Both the position numbers and the translations under genes were made by a program. A stretch of 29,671 nucleotides of DNA from Chitinophagaceae bacterium (lineage in GTDB: Bacteria; Bacteroidota; Bacteroidia; Chitinophagales; Chitinophagaceae). The notes under the pieces are model-generated. The model searched no databases. It was not told the origin of the DNA and was given only the letters and a program-made list of their open reading frames with translations. Each line of letters begins with the position of its first letter. Position 1 is the first letter of the stretch. Shown piece by piece: positions 23,320-29,671 of this stretch. The stretch covers positions 1 to 29,671 of the forward strand of contig CANIMM010000006.1 of NCBI GenBank assembly GCA_947468255.1, written 5' to 3'.

Positions 23320-26300
23320 TTATCTACCAAACCTTGCTTTCGATGCATTAAAGTTTTGTTGAACTTCTGCTATCGATAACGGCTTGTTATAAATTTGAAT
23401 TTCTCCAATTTTCCCATTCAAATTCCCTTCAGTATCAGCTCCAGGATTTCCTCTTGCTATAAACAAGTAGTTATCTGTGCCACTTGCGCTATAGCCAATT
23501 CCACTTTGAGAATCCTCTAATACACCATTTACATATAATTTTTGTGTTTGATTTTGTGCATCAAATACGAGTACAACGTAGGAATACTGATTTAAAGTAT
23601 AGGTTTGTTGAGAGAATAAAAAATTATTACTCCAAACTTTACCTCTATATTTCTGTGAACTTGCTACTAATGGTGGCATATTCCATGCGCCATGTGAAGC
23701 ATCACTAGACATGGAAATAATATTCCCTTGATTTGCATTAGGACTAACCCATGCAGCCCAAGATACAGAGGCGTTACTATTACCTGTAGCAGGAATACGT
23801 TGCGCAGAGTACGCATATTGATTGCCTCCATCAAAACTAAATGAACCTCCGCCAGCGGTAGAATAGGTAGGTGTACTTTCTAGTGTGAAATCTTTTCCAT
23901 TACCACTAATATCAAACCATGTATTTCCAGTGCCTGGGTAAGATGAAGGGTCATTAGCAGATAAATAGACTGCTAATCCATCCCTTACTAGACAATAACC
24001 ACTAGCTGGTTGAGGATTAATTGTAACTATACCAGATGGATTACTTACAACGGTAATGCCATCAGAACCAGTTACAGATACATAATAATAAGTAGAGCCA
24101 GTTACATCACTAGCGGGATAGATGGTACTCTTATTAGCTCCTGCTATTAGTGTACCGCCCGTATTTGAGCTAGTAGTATTGCTATACCACTGAAATGCTA
24201 AATTGATACCCTTCGCTTTAACAGAAATACCTGATGTAGGATTGCCTATACAATTACTTTGATTACTGGTTGCAGGCTGTGTAACAATGCCTGTGCCAGT
24301 AGACCCAGCAACACCATAATAAATACCAGCACTGCCCTCTATGCTTTGACGATCAATATCGTTTAAGGCTTTATTATACACCACTAGTTCACTTATAGAA
24401 CCAGACCAATAAAGTCCATTACTTATACCCCCAATTGTAGGTGTACCAGACCAATCTACTGATACATTATCTGGACTCATTAATGGATCACCATTTAACC
24501 AATATTCAGATTTATTGCTTTTAATTTGAACAGATGCCAAATTCATTTGCTGGTCTAAATCAATTGGAGAAGCAACTGAACGTCTACTGTTCGTTCCAAA
24601 ACCATCATAAATGGTATTACCTCCACCTGCCCAATAAGCCGCATCTGTATTTGAACCAAATTCCCATAGAGCGACTGTATTGGTTTCTGAGGCTGTTGGC
24701 TTAAACACAATAAATCCAGTTGCATTGGTACCTCTATTCCAAGAACTTAATTTTAAACAATCATCCAAACCATCATACAAAATTACCGGTTTGCCGTTTT
24801 CTCTATTGATTACTCCTGCTGTTGCAATTTTAGGTTGCTTGGTTTCATCTGTTTGCGCAGCATCAAGTCCAGTACCACTTTGATCATACCATTTTACTAT
24901 ATAGCCATCGCTGTCGCCGATAAAAGTAGTAAGTGCAGCGTCATCTAAGTCTCCGTTTACTTTAAAACCAATATCCAACATAGTGTTATCAGAACTACGT
25001 CTAACTTTTATTGCTTTGCCTTGATAACAAGAAGTTAAAAGTCGTAATCCAAAAGCAGCTGCTGAGGATTCTGTGTTTACACCTAATTTATCCAACGGTG
25101 AATAGGTGATTGTTATAAGTCCCGAAGGATTGGTTGCCAATGAACATGCACCGGATGTAATGACTGCATAATAATAACTTGGTCCTTCAATATTTGGCGT
25201 ATAGGTAGTATTGGTTGCGCCACTAATTAGTGAACCGCTTGAATTACTACTAGATGTATTACTATACCACTGATAAGTAGAAGCAGGCCCAGTAGCAGTG
25301 AATGATAAATCTGTAACATTAACTGCGCCGCAAACTGTTACGGTTTCTCCTGCAGCATTTGGTTGTGCACTAATAACTGTAGTTGGAACAGTAACTGTTA
25401 CTGCACCTGATACATCACTACTTACCGTTCCGATATTACCAGTTACAACTACATAGTAATAAAGTGTACCACCTGCTGTTGTTAATGGAGTATAGGTATT
25501 GGTTGTAGCACCTGAAATAAGTGTTCCCCCTGTATTGCTATTCACCGTGTTGGAGTACCATTGATAGGTTGCATTCATTCCATTAGCCACTACACTGATA
25601 GCCTGAGCAGGAATGTTTTGACAATATGCCTGTGCAGTTGTAGAGGGTTGGGTAATAATTTTAGTTGCTAAACCAAAATAGCTACCCATATTATTTTCGG
25701 CTGCTGCTCTATCTGCGTCTGACAATACTGCTGGGAAAGCCAATACTTCCGATTGCATTGCACCACCGCCAGAGTTATTATTTCCATCATTATTTCCAAT
25801 ACATAAACCATTTACCTGGTCTGTATAAGTTGTATAAGAGCAAATGATAGTATTTTTTACAGGTGCTAAAGAAGCATTTACGGCCAAGCTTACCCCATTT
25901 CTCCACAAAGCAACAGGGAATCTACTACTATGGAACATGGTGTTGTAATTCTCAATCAAACCACCAAGTCTACTAGTGGTTCCGTCCAACATTGCATGAT
26001 AACCGGTATACACATCATTCTCAGATTCAATTGCTGTTATCACTTGATTCATACTAATCTGAGAACCGCTAAACACAAGTCCTTTACCTCCTGCAAAATC
26101 TACTGCAACCTTCGAACCAATATGTTTGACATGTCCATCAAATACAATTTGTGGTTGTGCATTATTTAATTCTTGCAACATGTCATTTCTTCTACCAGAC
26201 TGATCATACCATTTGTAAACAAATGCATTACCAGTACCTGCAAAAGTCAATAATGCAGTAGTGTCTAATATGCCACTTGGCAAGAAACCTATATCCAATA

Positions 26301-29300
26301 GTTTATTATCAGAACTCCGTCTAACCTTTATCAAATTACCAGTATAGCAAGAGCTTAATTTTCTTACAGAATAGGCAACTAGCGACTGAACGGAATTGGG
26401 TATTCCAGCTAAATCCAAAGGCTTAGTTAATATTGTTGTAAAGCCCGAAGGATTCGTTGCTAAACTACACCCTATACTAGATATTACACCATAGTAATAA
26501 TAATCACCTGCTACATCCGGTATGTAAGAATTGGTAGTAGCGCCGTCAATTTCTTTACCATCTGTATTCCCATTAGCAGTTGTATAATACCATTTATAGG
26601 TAAGGTCTGTTCCTGTTGCAACAACCGTTAAAGGACTTGCATTGACACATTGAGGTACCGATTGTACTGCTCCAGAAGGTTGTGATGTAATATTAATTGA
26701 CAGTGCATTGGTATGTATTGCACCAGATACATTACTTGTAACATCCGGACCCGCAGATCCACCTACTACTACATAATAATACTTGACACCAGCTGTGGTA
26801 GAAGATGGAACATAACTTGCACTTGTTTCACCTGTTATAGCCGTGCCACCAACAGTTGAATTTGTATTATTGCTATACCACTGATAAGATAGGTTGACCC
26901 CTTTAGCCACTACCGTTAATGGCTGGGCAGTGCTAGCTACACAATATTGCTGGGCAATGGTATCTGGTTGAATAATAATTCCTGTTGTTTGTTCATAATA
27001 AAATGCCTGACTTTTTTCTATCAACTCCCGCTCTGCAGTAGGCAATAAATTTGAAAAGCCAATAACTTCTGCTTCCATTAAAGCGCCGCCACCACCGCCG
27101 CCATCATAATTTCCTACGCATAAACCATTCACATTGTCTGTATAGGTATTGTATGAAAGGATCATGGTGGTATTTACCGGCGACAAAGAAGCAGAAGGAT
27201 TTACAGATGTTCCATTCTTCCAAACTGACTGAGGATACCTATTCAAGAAGCGAGTATTACCACTTTCCAGCAACCCTCCAATTCTAGAATTATTGCCATC
27301 CAATATGGCATGATAATTTCCCCAAGGGGTGACATCAGATTTAATAATTCCCACCACGCTATTCAAAATTATTCCAGCTCCATAAAAGGCAAGCCCCTTG
27401 TTGGAATTAAAGTCAATCGTTGGCCTTTTTCCAATGTATTTAAGGGCTCCGTCAAATGCTATCTGGGGCTGTAGCGAATTATTGGGTTGAACCATATCGT
27501 TGCCATGGCCCGATTGGTCGTACCAAATTGTAACAAAAGCATTATCGGTACCCCTTCCACCCGATGGTGTAAACCGTTCTCCATTCCTGGTTAAACCGCT
27601 GCTCGAATTTAGTGCTCCATTTTTATTTGCCAAATCAGCAGTTGCATTGGTTAATGCGCCATTTTTTGAAATACCTAGTTTGTCACCAACAGATGAGCCG
27701 GAGTTATTATTTACAAATGCTTTGAGGGCTACTGTATCTAAATCTCCATAAGGCGTAAAGCCGATATTGATTTCCTCATTATCTGAAGCACGTCTTACCC
27801 TTATTGCTGCTGTATTAAAACAGGTACTTAATTGACGAAGTGAGTAAGCAACATCGCTGCCTTTGGTTAAGCCTATTTTATCAAAAATAACCCCTACCGA
27901 AACATAGCCGGATAATGAACTGTTTACCGAACAATTGGCTGTATTGGTTATGACCACATAGTAATATAAAGTTGCCAAGGAGCTGGTAGAGGGTAGATAT
28001 GAATTAGTAGTTGCCCCACTGATTAAGGTACCACCAAAATTTCTTGGAATTGTATTGCTATACCACTGATAGGTTAAATCTGTTCCTGTAGCCGTTACGC
28101 TGATTACCGCAGCATCGCCACCAGGGCAAATTACCTGAGGTGTAGCATCGGGCTGTACAGTAATAATAGGGGCAATAGTTGAAGTAACTGTTATTTTTCC
28201 CGACAATCCACTATTTACTGAACCAGCATTTCCGGTTACTACCACAAAGTAATAATAGTCTCCTGTTTGATTAACGATTGGCGTAAAGTTATCGTTGGTG
28301 GCGCCAGGAATGAGTGATGCACCGTTATAAGTTTTTGCAGTATTTGAATACCACTGATAACGTACATTAACTCCAGATGCCTTCACAATTAAAGGCATGG
28401 AAGAGCCTCCTTTACAAACGCTTTGATCATCGGAACTAGGCTGTTGACCAATAACAGTTCCCGTCGTTGAAACATTCACTGTATAATATGCACCTTGATT
28501 ACTTTCAAGATTTTCCCTGTTACCTGTTGAAAGCGAAGAAGAGAATAGGACTAATTCTGGAATATTTCCGATAAAATATTCACTTCCTGTTGTTTTGAAA
28601 ATGGTATTATTAATTGCTGTATTGTCAATACTGGTATTTGTATTCTCATTAATAAAAGCACCCGCATCATACATTTTTCTACCTGATGTATTATCAAATT
28701 GATAGGTCATGATCCGGTTAGAATTTTTAAGCGGCGCTACTGTTGAATACAAATCATTCCCCCACCAATAATTCATCATTTGTGTATTTCCTTCGGTCCG
28801 AATTGCATTGACCCTATTACCTGACCCATAATCACCTGATCCAATAATTCCGAAACTGCCCGGATCACCCGTTACTTTCATTGCAAAATTGATAGAATAA
28901 TTACTATTGCCAGTAGGCACTGTACCATTTGGTAAATTAAAATAATGGTTTCCAAGTGCCGCAATAGATGGCCTTTCACCATATAAATCCAGCACACCAT
29001 CATTGATGATTCTTGGCTGATTTTGTTCACTAATCTGAGTGGCGTTTTTACCATTTCCGCTTTGGTCATACCAAATTGTCACGTAAGCACTATTAACGCC
29101 AATAAAGGATTTGAGTGAAGTAGTATCTAAGTCACCTTGAGCAGTGAAGCCAATATCAATGGTAGCATTGTCATTGCTTCTTCTTACACGAATAGCTTTA
29201 CCATAGTAACAACTGCTCAATAATCGAAGCGAATATGCTGCAGCAGCAGGAGTATTACTCGCAATGCCAACTTTGTCAAGGGTAGTACCAGTAGTAATTG

Positions 29301-29671
29301 GACCCGAAGGGGCACTATAGGTTATACATCCATCACTGCTAGTAGCTGTCGCATAATAATATGTTGTTCCCTTAGTTGTTCCAATTGAGGAAAGTGTGTT
29401 GCCAGAAGCTCCACCAATGGCAGTTCCACCCAAATTGCTACTATTAGTAGACTTATACCACTGATAAGTGATTCCAGTTCCAGAAGCAGCCACCGTTAAA
29501 GGGGTACCTCCTTGGCAATTCAACAATGATTGAGCAGCAGTAGATGGCTGGGTAGTAATAACCGGAGATGTAGCTGAACTTACAATAATTGCTCCCGATA
29601 AGGCACTTGTTACCGTGCCGGATGTACCGGAAACTACCACATAATAATACAATGTGCCCGTTACAGCAATA
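23320..29671 (-). CDS. Giant modular surface protein, 5'-partial (Ig-like and AbfB/LamG-like modules)
   Basis: The frame stays open to the window edge (last full codon 29668-29670), so the N-terminus is missing; a TTG at 29652 is inside a repeat and is not a start. Counting from it, 2110 residues are visible. Ig-like units of about 90 residues (pattern QP...C...YQWYSNT..GGT.I.GAT...YYYVVV.G) occur at 30-122, 397-490, 494-587, 891-985, 987-1075, 1331-1421, 1426-1517 and 1788-1879. Between them are four modules (126-390, 590-887, 1079-1326, 1519-1780) that open like arabinofuranosidase B catalytic domains: AYSLR.LSSCY.G..I.VRRS, DIGF, GDLDT, WYDQSG. A LamG-like jelly-roll (1885-2110) ends the chain. 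No lipobox, LPxTG or obvious type IX sorting domain is seen at the C-terminus. Adhesion or glycan binding is the likely role. Confidence 0.85.
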   Translation of the reverse strand, partial: IAVTGTLYYYVVVSGTSGTVTSALSGAIIVSSATSPVITTQPSTAAQSLLNCQGGTPLTVAASGTGITYQWYKSTNSSNLGGTAIGGASGNTLSSIGTTKGTTYYYATATSSDGCITYSAPSGPITTGTTLDKVGIASNTPAAAAYSLRLLSSCYYGKAIRVRRSNDNATIDIGFTAQGDLDTTSLKSFIGVNSAYVTIWYDQSGNGKNATQISEQNQPRIINDGVLDLYGERPSIAALGNHYFNLPNGTVPTGNSNYSINFAMKVTGDPGSFGIIGSGDYGSGNRVNAIRTEGNTQMMNYWWGNDLYSTVAPLKNSNRIMTYQFDNTSGRKMYDAGAFINENTNTSIDNTAINNTIFKTTGSEYFIGNIPELVLFSSSLSTGNRENLESNQGAYYTVNVSTTGTVIGQQPSSDDQSVCKGGSSMPLIVKASGVNVRYQWYSNTAKTYNGASLIPGATNDNFTPIVNQTGDYYYFVVVTGNAGSVNSGLSGKITVTSTIAPIITVQPDATPQVICPGGDAAVISVTATGTDLTYQWYSNTIPRNFGGTLISGATTNSYLPSTSSLATLYYYVVITNTANCSVNSSLSGYVSVGVIFDKIGLTKGSDVAYSLRQLSTCFNTAAIRVRRASDNEEINIGFTPYGDLDTVALKAFVNNNSGSSVGDKLGISKNGALTNATADLANKNGALNSSSGLTRNGERFTPSGGRGTDNAFVTIWYDQSGHGNDMVQPNNSLQPQIAFDGALKYIGKRPTIDFNSNKGLAFYGAGIILNSVVGIIKSDVTPWGNYHAILDGNNSRIGGLLESGNTRFLNRYPQSVWKNGTSVNPSASLSPVNTTMILSYNTYTDNVNGLCVGNYDGGGGGGALMEAEVIGFSNLLPTAERELIEKSQAFYYEQTTGIIIQPDTIAQQYCVASTAQPLTVVAKGVNLSYQWYSNNTNSTVGGTAITGETSASYVPSSTTAGVKYYYVVVGGSAGPDVTSNVSGAIHTNALSINITSQPSGAVQSVPQCVNASPLTVVATGTDLTYKWYYTTANGNTDGKEIDGATTNSYIPDVAGDYYYYGVISSIGCSLATNPSGFTTILTKPLDLAGIPNSVQSLVAYSVRKLSSCYTGNLIKVRRSSDNKLLDIGFLPSGILDTTALLTFAGTGNAFVYKWYDQSGRRNDMLQELNNAQPQIVFDGHVKHIGSKVAVDFAGGKGLVFSGSQISMNQVITAIESENDVYTGYHAMLDGTTSRLGGLIENYNTMFHSSRFPVALWRNGVSLAVNASLAPVKNTIICSYTTYTDQVNGLCIGNNDGNNNSGGGAMQSEVLAFPAVLSDADRAAAENNMGSYFGLATKIITQPSTTAQAYCQNIPAQAISVVANGMNATYQWYSNTVNSNTGGTLISGATTNTYTPLTTAGGTLYYYVVVTGNIGTVSSDVSGAVTVTVPTTVISAQPNAAGETVTVCGAVNVTDLSFTATGPASTYQWYSNTSSSNSSGSLISGATNTTYTPNIEGPSYYYAVITSGACSLATNPSGLITITYSPLDKLGVNTESSAAAFGLRLLTSCYQGKAIKVRRSSDNTMLDIGFKVNGDLDDAALTTFIGDSDGYIVKWYDQSGTGLDAAQTDETKQPKIATAGVINRENGKPVILYDGLDDCLKLSSWNRGTNATGFIVFKPTASETNTVALWEFGSNTDAAYWAGGGNTIYDGFGTNSRRSVASPIDLDQQMNLASVQIKSNKSEYWLNGDPLMSPDNVSVDWSGTPTIGGISNGLYWSGSISELVVYNKALNDIDRQSIEGSAGIYYGVAGSTGTGIVTQPATSNQSNCIGNPTSGISVKAKGINLAFQWYSNTTSSNTGGTLIAGANKSTIYPASDVTGSTYYYVSVTGSDGITVVSNPSGIVTINPQPASGYCLVRDGLAVYLSANDPSSYPGTGNTWFDISGNGKDFTLESTPTYSTAGGGSFSFDGGNQYAYSAQRIPATGNSNASVSWAAWVSPNANQGNIISMSSDASHGAWNMPPLVASSQKYRGKVWSNNFLFSQQTYTLNQYSYVVLVFDAQNQTQKLYVNGVLEDSQSGIGYSASGTDNYLFIARGNPGADTEGNLNGKIGEIQIYNKPLSIAEVQQNFNASKARFGR
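24313..29277 (-). repeat. Higher-order repeat of Ig-pair plus AbfB-like module
   Basis: Four AbfB/LamG-like modules lie at 28483-29277, 26992-27885, 25675-26418 and 24313-25098, each separated by a pair of Ig-like units. The starts are 464, 489 and 440 codons apart, so the repeat period is about 1.3-1.5 kb. Short near-identical DNA stretches recur, for example variants of ttgctataccactgata near 24179, 25257, 26872, 28049 and 29455, but the copies have diverged along most of their length. Confidence 0.8.

Noticed and set aside
24313..29277. CRISPR or tandem short repeat array
   Set aside because: The repetition is at protein-module scale (about 1.4 kb), diverged and in frame, without short identical repeats and regular spacers.
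29650..29652. TTG as start of the giant protein
   Set aside because: The frame continues upstream through IAVTGT, matching the middle of another Ig-like unit, so the gene is cut by the window edge.
1..29671. tRNA, rRNA, insertion sequences, phage or integrase genes
   Set aside because: None was recognised on either strand; the acquired-looking hydrolase has no visible transposase, direct repeats or attachment site beside it.

Overview
The window looks like a chromosomal segment of a non-marine-type Bacteroidota, most likely Chitinophagaceae or a close relative; this is inferred from gene content, not from a database match. The evidence is a low-GC background, Bacteroidota-style promoters (TTTG or TTG about 19-20 nt before TAnnTTTG), few Shine-Dalgarno sites, a zinc-independent L31, a long Lgt and a Bacteroidota-type short arginine decarboxylase. 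All genes but one (3159..4415) lie on the minus strand.

Region 1 (1-8400) is mostly housekeeping: ribosomal protein L31 type B, YajQ, Lgt, a bacilliredoxin, one plus-strand secreted protein of unknown function, arginine decarboxylase, L35-L20 (without infC beside them), and a ung-plsC pair.

Region 2 (8472-16380) is a five-gene operon of the type common in Planctomycetes: a DUF1549/DUF1553 di-haem-motif lipoprotein, a Tat-exported DUF1501 protein, a Tat-exported beta-propeller, a secreted FN3-associated/jelly-roll protein, and a membrane-anchored cytochrome-LRR-FN3-jelly-roll protein. A good promoter lies just upstream (16351-16380). A GH16 glycanase (16607-17389) sits before it. Together they suggest extracytoplasmic processing of a polymeric or substituted glycan, but the substrate cannot be read from the sequence. 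No SusC/SusD pair is present.

Region 3 (17570-20425) is a phototrophy module. It holds a DTE-type proton-pumping proteorhodopsin, followed by one polypeptide fusing a lycopene beta-cyclase to a Brp/Blh beta-carotene 15,15'-dioxygenase, so the last two steps from lycopene to retinal sit on one chain. A perfect 13-bp hairpin with a U-run separates the two genes and holds the annotated cyclase start codon in its loop. It is a strong candidate attenuator setting the opsin to retinal-synthase ratio.

Region 4 (20426-29671) is accessory. A 716-bp gene-free stretch precedes a putative glycoside hydrolase whose body is roughly 52-58% GC in sampled lines, while its first ~57 codons and flanks are about 23-33% GC, suggesting acquired coding sequence behind a native-like export signal. 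The last 6.3 kb is the 3' part of a giant surface protein of repeated Ig-like pairs alternating with arabinofuranosidase-B/LamG-like modules; its 5' end lies outside the window.
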